64,000 bases of DNA from Eonycteris spelaea (taxonomy: Eukaryota; Chordata; Mammalia; Chiroptera; Pteropodidae). Numbering within the stretch: position 1 is the first letter of the stretch; every line of letters begins with the position of its first letter. The notes below the pieces were generated by a model. That model was not told the origin of the DNA. It was given only the letters and a program-made list of their open reading frames with translations, and searched no databases. The translations under genes were made by a program, and so were the position numbers. Positions 1 through 11,110 of this stretch are shown piece after piece. Location of the stretch: the NCBI GenBank assembly GCA_003508835.1, contig PUFA01000027.1:7874001-7938000 (forward strand). Direction: 5' to 3'.

Positions 1-73
1 CAGATAGAGGTTTATCATTCATATATAATAAATAAAGCTGTAGTTATAAATAAAATTAACTGGAGTTTAAAAG

Positions 74-257
74 ACCAAGTCTCAGACTTGGCTGAACATT
101 AGATCACTTCATGACTTAAAAAAAAAAAAAAAGCAGAAGTCCAGATTTCACCCGCACTAATTAAATCAAAATCTTTGAGGGGGAATATTTGGCCATCAAT
201 AATTTTTCTAAAGCTCTGAAAGTGGCTCTACTGCTCACCAAAGTTTGAGAGCTGCTG
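74..257. mobile_element. Non-autonomous hAT-Charlie element (MER5/MER20-like), decayed
   Basis: The segment opens with a diverged TIR followed by GGCTGAACATTAGATCAC, like the start of MER5/MER20-type elements. It closes with AGTTTGAGAGCTGCTG, which resembles the inverted terminus. An A-run of about 15 bases interrupts it near 119-133. No clear 8-bp target duplication is visible. The superfamily is reasonably likely; the subfamily is not certain. Confidence 0.55.
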
Positions 258-507
258 ATATTAAGTCGGAAAAGATTACTGATCCTTTAGCAACTCCAGT
301 ATTTAAAAAATGTACTACAGACAATGAAGAGGTAAGAAGGAATAGAAATCAAGGGATGAGATGGTTTAAGTGGGAAATTAGGAAATTGAGACTAAATTAG
401 AACCAAGTTTCTTGATTCTAACCAAGTGGTGGTTGGAAAAGGATATGAATTTGGGAAGAATTTTTAAATATGTGGGATACTTTAACTACAGCAGTCTCTA
501 ATTTTTT

Positions 508-705
508 TTGATGCCAAGGACCAGTGCTCCTGTGAGAATCTAATGCCTGATGATCTGAGGTGGAGCTCAGGCGATGATGCTAGCGCTGGGGAGCGGCTGC
601 AAATACAGATGGAGCTTATTCACTTGCCAACCACTCACCTCCTGCTGTTCAGCCCAGTTCCTAACAGGCCACTGAAGTCCTCAGCTGGGGGGTTGGGGAC
701 CCCTA
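508..705 (+). mobile_element. hAT-type MITE fragment (terminal half)
   Basis: The stretch contains AATCTAATGCCTGATGATCT, CACCTCCTGCTGTTCAGCCC and CCTAACAGGCCACTGAAG, and ends GGGGTTGGGGACCCCTA. These are typical of a common mammalian DNA transposon whose terminus is CAGGGGTCCCCAAC in the inverse sense. Only the distal half is present. The reading frame across 543-767 lies inside this element and is not a gene. Confidence 0.6.
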
Positions 706-1069
706 CTTCAACAACTATAAATGCTCCTGAGAAAGATCCAGCAGAAAGGGAGAGATTGGTGGTATAATTAGAGAAAAAGAAAAATCCATCCTTGACTTCC
801 TAGAGACAGAATGAAGAGGTGGGATACAGAACACAGGAGAGAGAATTGACACCATACAAGAGAATGCCTCCCTTCCTTCCCGTGACAGTAGAAAAATGGA
901 AAATATTGGTCCAAAAGCAAATATACAAGGTTTGGAGAAGGTGAAAGTATTCTCCATAGAATGGATTCTCTTTTTCCTCTAAAGTAGGATCTGATACTAT
1001 GTGTGGGGAGGAAAGTGAACCTGTCTTATAAATAATATTTTCCAGGTTGTGAGATAATAAAAGAAATAT
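706..1069. other. No gene; unrecognised sequence
   Basis: Purine-rich sequence between the hAT fragment and the following LTR. Overlapping open frames on the minus strand between 715 and 1153 show no family resemblance. The right edge may be the diverged start of the LTR. Confidence 0.5.
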
Positions 1070-1795
1070 ATATTGGCCTCTGCCCCTAAGTTCTTGGCAC
1101 AGAGCTCCTAAAACTCTTTGTAATTTCTTAAGTGATAAGAGCACTTGGCGCAACTTTTGTTCTACTGAGGTGACTCTGAGTGGGCTTGTGGATGAAGGAT
1201 GGTCACGAGAAAGACCAAGCCATGATTAGAAGCTTGGACTCTTCAGCACCTCCCCTCATTTTTCAGGGGGAGAGGCTGGAAATAAAATTAATAATTAATC
1301 ATATCTGCACAAGGAAGCCTCCATAAAATCCCCAAAATACAGGCTTTGGAGAGCTTCCAGGCTGGCTAACACATCCACATTGGAGGTGACACAAGCAGCA
1401 CCACCAGGGACAGAAGTTCCTGCACTTGGAACCCTCCAGACTTCACCTTATGTATCTCTTCATCTGGCTATTCAGCTGTATTCTTTATTCTTTAGTAAAA
1501 TGATAAATAAGTGTTCCTCTGAGATCTGTGAGCCACTTTACTAAATTAATCAAACTTGTGGAAGGGATTGTGGGAACCTCCGATTTATAGTAAAATCTGA
1601 CAGAAGCTGTGGGTAACCTGGAGACTTACTACTGGTGATTGGCATCTGTAGTGTGCGGGCAGGAGCAGACTCATGAGACTGAGCCCTTAGCCTTTGAGAT
1701 CTGATGTTATGTCTGGGCAGAGAGGGTCAGAAATGAGTTAATTTAGCACATACGGTAACTGGAAGTAAAGTGTTCTGTGTGAGTAGTAGAGGAGA
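1070..1795 (+). mobile_element. Ancient ERV-type LTR, probably class I
   Basis: I recognise blocks shared by a common mammalian LTR: CCCCTAAGTTCTTGGCA, GAAAGACCAAGCCATGATTA, CTTCCATAAAATCCCCAAAA, TATGTATCTCTTCATCTGGC and GGAACCTCCGATTTATAG. Order and orientation fit a plus-strand LTR. A TA-rich polyadenylation-like stretch lies near 1495-1510. I cannot name the subfamily, and target duplications were not resolved. No adjacent retroviral coding sequence is visible. Confidence 0.6.
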
Positions 1796-1865
1796 TACAC
1801 AGAAAGAAATGGGAAGAACTGTGTTTTTCCCCCACAGGAAAAAAAAAATATGATTTTTTTCTATA

Positions 1866-2050
1866 CACAGGTATTAACTGATTTAATTCTCAAAACAACT
1901 CAATGACATAGGTATTGGTATCACTAGTTACAGATGAGGAAACAGGCAGGGAGGGGTTAGATAATTTGCCCCCAGTCATAAGGGCAGAGATGGTCTGTAA
2001 GCCTGACTTTGAAACATGTGCCCTTAGCTATCATACCACCATATCATCAT
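1866..2050 (+). mobile_element. MIR SINE
   Basis: The order ATTAACTGATTTAATTCTCA, then ACAGATGAGGAAAC, then TTTGCCCCCAGTCATAAGG is the diagnostic MIR core followed by its 3' part in forward orientation. It is diverged, as expected of an ancient element. Confidence 0.78.
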
Positions 2051-2149
2051 TCAGCTAAAGACCCCACCGCTGTAGAGACTAGGATAAAATGCCCTCCTAC
2101 ATCAGATGGACCTTTCTCTAATTCTACTCCATAATTTATTCACCTTTAA

Positions 2150-2275
2150 AAAGTTATTACGTAACCTTTTTTTTAGACTCAATTACATTATTTAGACTCA
2201 ATTACTCAATTGCTGGGTGCTGCAGCGATCAATATAAAAGGCAAATTCTTTTTATGGAGTTTATGTCCTAGAAAA
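2150..2275 (+). mobile_element. Possible L2 3' fragment with a short internal duplication
   Basis: TTGCTGGGTGCTGCAGCGAT followed by GGAGTTTATGTCCTAG resembles the L2 3' region (a 'gctggggatac' core followed by 'gagcttacattctag'). A 12-base motif, AGACTCAATTAC, occurs twice at about 2177-2205. The match is short and weak. Confidence 0.35.
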
Positions 2276-2559
2276 AAAGAAAAAGGAAAAATAAGTATGT
2301 ATATTTCATGAACTGAGGTAGAGTTCTTTCAATTCCCGGTGTTTTACAACTTCAGAGACACGCCGACCTTCAAGCTCCTCGTCCTCAAATAATGCTTCTA
2401 TTTTGCATTATTAGCCCTTTTGGAAACAATAGCCGTTATGATTTTCATTACTAGAATGGAGAAAGATGCAAGAAAAATTATACACCATAAGCATTTGTGG
2501 TATTTAAAAAACAGGCATCTTCTCAATAAACAAAGCAGACAGATGACAAGTTTTTAGAA
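2276..2559. other. No gene; unrecognised sequence
   Basis: AT-rich sequence before the L1. I see no feature. Confidence 0.5.
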
Positions 2560-4250
2560 AAAGGTGATTGACAATAATCAAAAGAAACAAGGTATGTATA
2601 TTAATAATAAAAAAGTAGACTTTAAGAATCATTACTGGAGGTAGAGAATTATAATTCATAATAATAAAGAAAACTATCACAACCTTAAATTTGTACCTAT
2701 TACTATTATTTCAAAATAAAGAAAAAACTGACAGAACTAAAAGAAAACAGTTAAATCTATTAATGCTATGAAAGAGTTGCACATAGTATTATCAATACAT
2801 GATAATCGGTAAAAATCTGAAAGAATATGGAAAATCAGTAAAAATATGGTATATATAAATAGCAGATTAACATACCTGACATTTTTAGAATATCATAGCC
2901 AACGATGAAGAATTTAAGTGCAAACTGAATATTTAATAAAATTAACAAAATCTGTTATAATGCAATCCCTAATAAACATCAAAGAACTTAAATTATTCAA
3001 ATTATGTTCTCTAATCAGAGTGAAATGAAGTTAGAGATTAATTAATAGAGACAAGGGGGCAAGAGAGGGAGAAAGGAGAGAAGAGAGAAGAAGGAAGATG
3101 GAGAGTGAGAACGAGAAGGAGCTAGAAACAATGAGCTAGAAAGCCATAGATTCTGAAAATTAAATAATGCTTTTCTAAATGATACATGAAACAAAGAAGA
3201 AATCAAAACAAATTACAAAATACTTTAACTTGAAAGATTTCAAAATTTGTAGGATACAGCTAAACAGTATTTCGAGAGACATTTATAGCTTAAAATGCCT
3301 GTATTCGAAAATAGAAAGATTTAAAATAATGCTTTTCTTTCAAGAAGTTGAAAATAGAAACACAAATCAAACCTAAAAATATAGAAGAAAATAGTAAAGA
3401 GAATAAATCAATAAAATGTAATGCAAACATTCAACAGAAACCAACTTAAACTCTTGAAAATATTTATGAAATTCATTATCCCCCTAGCAAGGTAGAGCGA
3501 GGGTAAATGAATAGGAGTAAACACAAACTAAAGAATGACACATGGTATTATGGGACATTCACACCATTTCTAGCTGCATCAAAAGAGATCACAGGAGAAT
3601 ATGTTTTTAAATTGCAATAAATTAGAATATTTGAATGAAATCTACAAATTCCTCAAAACAAAAATGTACGAGGATGAGAACATATACAAAATCTGAATTA
3701 CTTGATATCAAATAAATTAATTTTTCTATTAAAAATATTCTCACCAAGATAACCCTAGGTCTAGATAGATTTTTCATCCATGAATTCTTTGAAATGTTTA
3801 AGAAATAAATATTACTAATGCCCCGCAATAGTTTTTGTGATAGCAGAAAGAGAAGGGACATCATTCTCTTTATTCATTTTAGGAGGCCAGTGTAATCTTG
3901 ATACCAAAAACTGATACAGATATAACAAAAAAAGGCAAATTATGAAGAGATTTTTCTCAAGAACATAGAGGCAAAAAACCTAAGTAAAATAGAAATATGT
4001 AAAAATCAGTGATTTGGGAGAATAAAAAGGGTAGTACGCCATGACTAAGTGGAACATATTCCATAAATGAAAAGATGGTTTAACAATCAAAATAAATCAA
4101 TATGACTGACCACACTAACAGAAAAATAAGATATAAATATTTTAATGGATTAAATAAAAGAATTTTATAAAAGTCATCACCTATTTATAATTATAAAAAC
4201 CTCTTGGTAAACTAGAACTCAAAGAGAATTTACTTTATCTGAATAGTGAA
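2560..4250 (+). mobile_element. Decayed L1 (LINE-1), ORF2 endonuclease to RT region
   Basis: Blocks follow the order of L1 ORF2: AAAAAACTGACAGAACTAAA near 2724, a degenerate run equivalent to 'attgaaatcatacaaagtatgttctctga' near 2980-3020, AATTTGTAGGATACAGCTAA near 3244, TTATAGCTTAAAATGCCT near 3284, and near 3890 a motif equivalent to 'ccagtattaccctgatacca'. Stops and indels are everywhere, so no protein can be made. The copy is old (L1M class by divergence). It continues after an interruption at 4452. Confidence 0.8.
3055..3131. repeat. Purine tract inserted in the L1
   Basis: About 75 bases made almost only of A and G (GGGAGAAAGGAGAGAAGAGA and similar), sitting where the L1 ORF2 alignment is broken. 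It is a local simple-repeat expansion or insertion. Mirror-like purine tracts of this kind can adopt triplex DNA. Confidence 0.8.
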
Positions 4251-4259
4251 GCAAAAAAT

Positions 4260-4440
4260 CAAGGCACATGAGATTATATACAATATTTGAAGTACAAAAA
4301 TTGATTATTATTTTAAAATGTGGGCTTCTGAATTGCTGATAATTTTAGGTTTATTGAATGGATGTGTTCTGTGTGTAAAAATTATCCAAGCTGTACATTT
4401 ATGCACACAGAAAAGTACACATATAATATTATACCTCAAT
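4260..4440 (+). mobile_element. Possible second L1 3' end nested in the first L1
   Basis: CAAGCTGTACATTTATGCAC and ATTATACCTCAATAATC near 4388-4445 match the terminal bases of old L1 3' UTRs, yet ORF2 sequence of the host L1 resumes immediately afterwards. That order is explained best by a same-orientation insertion of another L1 tail. The left boundary is uncertain. Confidence 0.45.
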
Positions 4441-4451
4441 AATCAAAAGAT

Positions 4452-5194
4452 AAGTATGAGACAAGGAAGCCTTTCATCATCACTTCTATTCAATATTTAC
4501 TGAAAATTTCAGCCTATGTAATAAGGTAAGAAGAAAAAGTAGCCTTAAGAATCAGAAGATATCAAAGTATTATTGTTAATAGGAGACATAATTGTGCATA
4601 ATTGTGCATCTAGAACATATAAAATTTTATTCAGAAAAAAATAGCAACTTCTAATGTACTAAGTTATCTCTTATAGCAGCAATAAATACATAGAAAATGA
4701 AGTTTAAAAATGAAATAATTTAGAACAGCATTAAAAGTTAAATATTTAGAAATATTCTGAAGACTTGAAACTTCACAAGAGAATATCTAAATGGCCAGTA
4801 TGAGGAGGAAAAGACGCCCAACTTATTTTTTGTAAGGAAATGAAAATTAAAACCACAATTCATTTATCATTACACTTCTACTAAAATGGCTAAAATGAAC
4901 TTTATAAAAAGACAAAACCAAGTATTGTAAAAAATGTGGAGGAATGTGAAACCTCAAAAATTCCTTTTGAGAGCATAAATCATCCATTTTGGAAAAATTT
5001 TGCAATAGCTATCACAACTGAGCATATGTATACTGTGTGATACTCCAGTTCTACTCCTAAATATATACTCAATAGAAACGTATACATGTAATTCTATATG
5101 GTAATGAGAATGAGCATTCTAGAACCACAGCAAAATGATTAACTCTTAGGAACATAATATTGAACAAAAGAGCCAGATTAAGAAGTGTGTGTGC

Positions 5195-5225
<31 letters not shown>

Positions 5226-5430
5226 TGTGTGTGTATAGTTTAAGTCCACTTATATAAAATATGAAAACAGGATAAACTAATCTATAAGTTAGAAAAAGAA
5301 TGATCACCCATGCATTATGGGGCTTCCCTGTTGCAGTTAAAGCTAGGCTGAGAATGTTTATTTTGTGAAAATTAATTGAACTATATGCCTATGATATCTA
5401 TGTATATTACACCTCAATAGCAGTTTTTAA
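4452..5430 (+). mobile_element. Decayed L1, ORF2 remainder and 3' UTR
   Basis: AGACAAGGAAGCCTTTCATC followed by TTCTATTCAATATTTACTG corresponds to the RT segment after the YADD region. Further on, GAAAATTAAAACCACAATTC and ACTAAAATGGCTAAAATGAA belong to the conserved old-L1 3' UTR. The element ends with ATTACACCTCAATAGCAG. It contains the microsatellite at 5185-5234. Confidence 0.75.
5185..5234. repeat. Compound (GT)n(GC)8(GT)13 microsatellite
   Basis: Fifty bases of strictly alternating purine and pyrimidine: four GT, eight GC (5193-5208), thirteen GT. It lies inside the L1 3' UTR. Alternating GC/GT runs favour left-handed Z-DNA. Confidence 0.98.
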
Positions 5431-5879
5431 GTTACAAAATTCTCTATAATTTTCTTTAGTTTTGTTCAAAACCAAAAATACTGCATTGATGTGTCTCACT
5501 AATCAGAAATATAGATTCATACCTGATATTATTACCCTAAATATTGTCTTCTTTTTAGCTATTTCTACTTTCTTAATAAAACTAGCTTTATTAATATATA
5601 GAAGGTTTAAGTGTTTTTAAATTCAAAGGATTTTAAAGTAATTATTTCTTTTTCATTAATTACACCTGCCAGTATTTATTTAAAAAATATGTGATTAGAC
5701 TGAAAAAACATGTGCTGAGTCTAAAAAAACAAAAATGTGATTAGCGTGAAAAAATATTTTTGTCTCATCTTGGAAATGTTCAATAGTTCTCCACTCCCTA
5801 CAGGGAAAAGTTTATTTTTTTGACATTTTAAAAATAACAGTTCACAAAATGACCTTCATCTGTGTTTCCAGTATCAACT
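5431..5879. other. No gene; AT-rich, with a short imperfect triplication
   Basis: AT-rich, unrecognised. At about 5689-5760 a motif of the form ATGTGATTAGACTGAAAAAA recurs three times with changes, separated by A-rich spacers. Confidence 0.5.
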
Positions 5880-6035
5880 CCATTTACTTATTATTTATTT
5901 GTACATTAAAAAACTATTGACTGAGGGCTTATTATGTCCTAGGCACTATTTTAAAAGTTATCTATATAGAGCTAAATAAGAGAGGTAAGGTCCCTTCATC
6001 CAGGGGGATTACATTGTAATGGAAATGACCGATAG
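5880..6035 (+). mobile_element. L2 LINE 3' end
   Basis: ACTGAGGGCTTATTATGTCC, TAGGCACTATTTTAAAAG and GGGGATTACATTGTAATGG reproduce the L2/MIR-type 3' motif order (growing-list sequence, 'ggcactgt', then 'gagcttacattctagtggg'). Confidence 0.62.
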
Positions 6036-6609
6036 TAAGGAAAAACTATACATATGGGGTCCATACTCCTTATTCCCCCAACAACCACTTATTTGTGGCT
6101 AATGGAGGAAATTCAGAAGATGCTCTTTTGTTCTGTTATACATAGGTAACGCTGATCTTAACGAATACATATGGTAAACATGGTAAATTTAATGAAGAGT
6201 TTTTAAAAAGAAGAGAGAATGTAGCCCAAACATTCAAAGTTATTCAAAAACATGTATGAAATAAGCCAGCTACCACAGGAAGGGATTTGAGGCAGGACTG
6301 GAATCTAATGATTCTGGTGACAGGTGCTGAATCAAACTAACTTTACTCTTATTCTAAAAAACTTCCAGGTGTGCTATAGTATAAAATCCATGTACTGCCT
6401 ATTAAATACAAGCAAAAAACTTGTGAGAATTTACCAGGTAGATTATGGTCCTTATTCACTGAAATTCCAGATCAATCTTACTGCAAAAAAAAAAAAAAGG
6501 TTGTCTTGGACCTGAACATATCAGATAAGTATCTCTCAAAACTAAGATTCAGTATGTGTCGACCTGTGTCTGTCTACTGGATCATTTTAAACTACACTAT
6601 TTTCATTAT

Positions 6610-7090
6610 TGTACTAGTCATCTCAGGCTATACGTCGCAAAAACATACCATAGCTTGGGTGGCTTAAACAATAGACATTTATTTTCTCAGAGTTCTGGAG
6701 GCTGAAATTCCAATATCAAGGAACCAGCATGATTAGGTTCTTGTCACAGCTCTCTTCCTGGCTTGCAGATAACCAACTTCTCCCTGGGTCCTCACATGGA
6801 AGATAGACCACTTTCTCCTTAGAAAGCCACCAGTTCTATAGGTTTGAGATCCCACTATCATGACCTCACTTAACTTTAATTACTTCCTAAAAAGCCCTAA
6901 AATATTGTATCATAACCTCACTTAACTTTAATTACTTCCTAAAAAGCCCTAAAATATTGTATCATAACCTCACTTAACTTTAATTACTTCCTAAAAAGCC
7001 CTAAAATATAGTATTATTAGCATTAGTTACATTGTGAGTTAGAACTTCAACATATGAACTGGGATGGAGGGGCACAATATGTCCATAGTA
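6610..7090 (-). mobile_element. MLT1 (MaLR) LTR, reverse orientation
   Basis: GGTGGCTTAAACAATAGACA, GTTCTGGAGGCTGAAATTCC, GTCCTCACATGGAAGATAG, CATGACCTCACTTAACTTTA and ACTTCAACATATGAACTGG are the reverse complement of MLT1 landmarks in the expected order. The left edge begins TGTACTAG. Flanks ATTAT (6605-6609) and ATTAG (7091-7095) could be a 5-bp target duplication with one change. It carries an internal 52-bp triplication. Confidence 0.85.
6856..7011. repeat. Three tandem copies of a 52-bp unit
   Basis: The motif CCTCACTTAACTTTAATTAC recurs exactly every 52 bases. Copies 2 and 3 are almost identical, copy 1 differs by G/A in its first bases and copy 3 diverges at its last bases. The unit is internal MLT1 sequence, so it was duplicated after insertion. 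Confidence 0.96.
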
Positions 7091-10000
7091 ATTAGACTTT
7101 GTAAGTTTAGAATATTAGAGATAATGCCATAGTGATCAGTGATGGCAACAGTATAACTGTATTTACGTTTTAAGATGCTAATGGGCCTATGTGTTAGTTA
7201 GCTTTAACAACTACCTGGAAATGAAATAATCTTTGTAAAAAGGATGCTTCATTAGATAGCCTCTGAGACATGGCCAATAAATTTATCTTGGCTTTAGTTT
7301 TGATTAAACGTCACTTGGTTTGACTAAATTTAGACAGTTTTCTTCTCGATTATAGACCTCTCATCTCCCTTTTTTTACTTTAGAAAGCTAAAATGGGTTT
7401 GGAAAACTTGCTATTGTAAATTATTTCTCTGCTCCTTTGAGGTATAAATCTTCTCTCAGTCTCTTGCCAGTTTTACAACTTAGAAACGTCTTTCTCAAAG
7501 ACCTGGAAGCCATCCTTTGAAATACAATCATTCAGAAAGATAGTGCTCCAGTCAGTAGATAGAAGCCTAACTTCCATTATCACCAGTTAGCAATTGGCCT
7601 AGTCACCTTGACCAACCTCCACCCAAAGAATCTTCCATTATTTTCTCACTACCTTACCGCAATGCTTAAAAACTTTCCAGCCACTTTTAGAGCAGAGTTG
7701 AGTTCAGTTTCACTCCTTTATGGCAATAGTCTTGACCTCTACTTCAATAGTCTTGAACAAAGTCTTTCTCGCCTATTCAACTTGTCCAGTGCAATTTTCT
7801 TTCACAATTCTAAATAAAGTCATGAGAATAATTTGTAAGATAAATAAATCATGCTACATCCTATATTCTTTTTTGCTGAACAGTACATTTTATAGTTGCC
7901 AGAAGTATGAAAATGTTTAACTTATCTTTAACCAAGAAGAAAGGAGTGTATAAGAATGAGGATGGGACTGATGAGAGAAGGAATGTCAGAGAGCTGAAGT
8001 TTTCTCCTTTAGTTTGAAGAGCATGCTGAGCTAATCTACCAATTATGCCAGAAAGGTAGACTGTTTCACTGTAGTCAGGGGGCAGAAGGAAAAACTGCAA
8101 GAATATGAGAACTGAGAATCTGAGACATGGTTCTTTATCTGTCTGCTCTATTAATCATAACCTACCAAAACCTATTATCCTAATTTTAACATATTATTTT
8201 TTAAAACTTACTAAAGTCATCTTTTAAACACTACTGCATAGGATATTGATTAATAAAAAACAAAGACTTCGTGCTCTTAATTTTTTTCAAGTAATTTAAT
8301 CTTCATATTGCTATTATCTGTTTAAAAAGTACTTTGTTGACTGAAAAATAGCAATCTCTTTAGTTGCTTTCTTCACATTTTGCTCTAACATTTTCCTTAT
8401 ACCAGAAATATATTTCTCCAAAAGGGGAAAAGAATGAAAGTAATAAAACAGATAAGATTAAAGCAGTATTTTATTACTTTAAGTTTATCTTCTCATTATT
8501 CAAGGTCAAATACAATAGGCAAACAAGGTTCAAGTTAAAAATAAGAAATACAACAAACTAATAATTTATAATTCTCTTAAGGGATAGAAATTGCTGGGGA
8601 GCTTTTTATATTTTAATGGAAAAAAATAAATCTAACATGAGCAAGATTTACAAAATGTTTTCACAAAATGGTATTCAGTAAATTATTCCATACAACCTCA
8701 CATTTGTCATAAGGCATGGCTGTTTTCTTAAGCATATTTAAATGCCATTTCAACAAACAATCTTGTTTTCCAAACTGCCTTCTTTTAGTTCAGTTTCATT
8801 TGAGCAGTGAGGCACATCTCATTTGTTCTCTCATGGAAAGCTGTATTTCAACTCTTTTTGGAATCCATCTTGGAACAACAAATGGATTAATTCATCTGCT
8901 GTGCTTCTAATTTTTAGGATACATCTTGTGGCATTGGTTCACAAGTAAATCATTAAAAATTATAATATGTCTCCCAAAGTCCTTCAGCATGCATTCCACA
9001 TTTGAGCAATGCACCACTGAGGAACATTTTCCTGAAGTGCAGATTTCTGTTTTCTATAAATTATGTTTTGAAAAAGTAAGTCCTTTAACTGCTCGACAGA
9101 AAGACCAATTTTAATCTTCCTAATGTTTAGTTCAATTTTGCTTTGCAGAAGGAAGGTACTCAGGATATCTTACTGTGAATTGACTTTGTTTTTTCCTACT
9201 TCTCAATTACTTTCTTAGTATTTCACTCTCAACACTTAGACTAGTAATCAATTGGTTTCCTTTACAGGGATGCCACTAAATTACTTTCAAGTAAGTTATA
9301 AACAGTAGAAACTGTTAGTAGAAAATATCCAGAAATGTAAAAAATGTTATATTTCATCAGAAAAGTTTCTAAAGTGGTTTTATTAACATTATTAGCCGCT
9401 AATCTCAATATTAAAATAATAGTACTTGGAGGCAGGTTTGCTATCGGGACATCCGTAATCTTAGCATCATATTGTTGAGTAGAGAAGCAAGAAAGTCACA
9501 TTTAAAAGGTTAAAAGAAGTCTCTTTATTATTTATGCTTAATGAAGCCATCAGTATAATCCAGTTGTACAGTATGCCTTTTAATAAGTTGTCTACAATTA
9601 CATAAAGTGGTTCTTTGGAGTAAAGAGTTGAAATAAATTACTTAATGGGAGACAACCAAAATCAGTTTCCTTAGACAAAAGATTCTCAGATTCGATAAGA
9701 CTCCAAAACATTTTTTTTTTGTACTCTACTGTAAGCTGAATTCTCTTGGAATATCTTACAGAGGGGACCTAAATAGGCTTCTCAAAGTAGTGATATATGC
9801 AACTACACAAATCCTCTGTAGTACCATATATATAGTACCGTAAGGCTTGCTTGGTCTGTACAACCTGGAGAGTACCATTGCTTTATGGCTTACATTCACT
9901 CTTTCTCACGGATGTGATATGGAAAATGAACCATTAGGCACTGACCTCAGAAAAGGGATACGGTCACACACATGAGAGGCAAGGACCAGTGAAATATGAC

Positions 10001-10299
10001 CCTTTTAGAATGAATGAGATAAACACAAACAGTAATTTTGGAGAAAAATTATACGTAAGTTTGTAGCATATCCACTTAGAGTAAGATCATTAAATCACAA
10101 GGCTTTTGAGTAGACTATGAAAGAAAAAAGAATAATTATAATTTAGTAAGCTGAACAGGAAATAGATTCACAACTTCAATCTCATTTCCAGGCCCTGTGA
10201 AATTTAAATTATTCCTCGTGCTTCTGAAAATTCTCTAGTTGTGCTCACTACATAGCTGGCAACACAGAAACACTGTCTACATCAACTGAGTAATGACCT
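7091..10299. other. No gene recognised in 3.2 kb
   Basis: AT-rich with short open frames only (the longest about 80 codons, near 7861-8100 on the minus strand). None has a signal sequence, domain or compositional shift that supports coding. No repeat family was recognised. There could be strongly decayed repeats that a profile search would find. Confidence 0.5.
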
Positions 10300-10394
10300 G
10301 TTCTCCCACTCACCCCAAATCACCTCTCATTCCTTGAACATAGCAAGCTCTTTTTCAGACCCTTGTCTTTGTACATGCTTCTTCCTCTGTCTAG
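10300..10394 (+). mobile_element. L2 LINE, left part (split by MLT1)
   Basis: CCTTGAACATAGCAAGCTC, then CTTGTCTTTGTACATGCTTC and CTTCCTCTGTCTAG correspond to the L2 3' UTR stretch 'ctcgaacacgccaagc ... ctttgcacttgctgttccctctgcctgg'. The L2 continues at 10789. Confidence 0.7.
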
Positions 10395-10788
10395 TGTACT
10401 GGGTTGAATTATGCAGAAGTAATTAAGACTCTTAGGTGAGTTCATCCTGGCTTTAAGGCATGCCCTAAACCCAATGACGGTTTTCTTATAAGAGAAAGGT
10501 GGAGGGAAGGCTGAGATGCAAAGCCACTCAAAGAACAGAAGACAATGTGAAGACAGAGGCAGAGTCTGGATTTAATGCACTTACAAGCGAAGGAACATCG
10601 AGGATTGCTGGCTGCCACCATGCTAGGAGAGAAACATGGATCAGAGTTTACCTCGGAGGATTCAGAAGGAACCAACCCTGCTGACACCTTGATTTTGGAC
10701 TTTGGCCTCCACAAAGGGGAGAGAATAAATGCTACCTTAAGCTACACCAAGTTTGTGGTTGTTACAGCAGCCCTAGAAACTAAGACAC
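10395..10788 (+). mobile_element. MLT1 (MaLR) LTR inserted in L2
   Basis: It starts TGTACTGGGTTGAATTATG and ends near CCCTAGAAACTAAGACA, with AACCCTGCTGACACCTTGAT and TTTTGGACTTTGGCCTCC in between: MLT1 landmarks in forward order. The overlapping open frames on both strands here (10442-10868) are by-products of the LTR. A target duplication is not clear. Confidence 0.85.
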
Positions 10789-11110
10789 AGAAACATCACC
10801 TCTATCTTCTTGAATGGCTTTTGCTTCAGGTCTACCTAAAGGCCTCCTCCTCAGAGGGGCTTTCCTGAGCCACACAATTTAAACAGATCTCTAAACCTAT
10901 CAATCTCTATCACTGAATCCTGTTCTTCTTTACGCATTCACCCCAAGTTATAATTACATATTTATCTGTATTTATGTGTATTTATCTGTTTATCACCTGA
11001 CTTCCATACTAAACTATGAGCTCTATAAAGGTTCTTTTTGTTTTCTTTGTCCAATCAACCAATCTGGCAACTTATACGTGCTTAATACACAGTTGGGTTC
11101 AAACATTGAT
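10789..11110 (+). mobile_element. L2 LINE, right part
   Basis: TTCAGGTCTACCTAAAGGCC, GGGGCTTTCCTGAGCCAC, GTATTTATCTGTTTATCACC and ACTATGAGCTCTATAAAGG continue the L2 3' UTR in the correct order after the MLT1. The end matches 'gtgcttaatacacagttggg', near the L2 terminus. Confidence 0.72.

Noticed and set aside
6856..7011. CRISPR-like array
   Set aside because: The repeats are head to tail with no spacers, within a mammalian LTR.
10442..10868. Three overlapping open frames of 61-97 codons
   Set aside because: They lie in an MLT1 LTR and adjoining L2.
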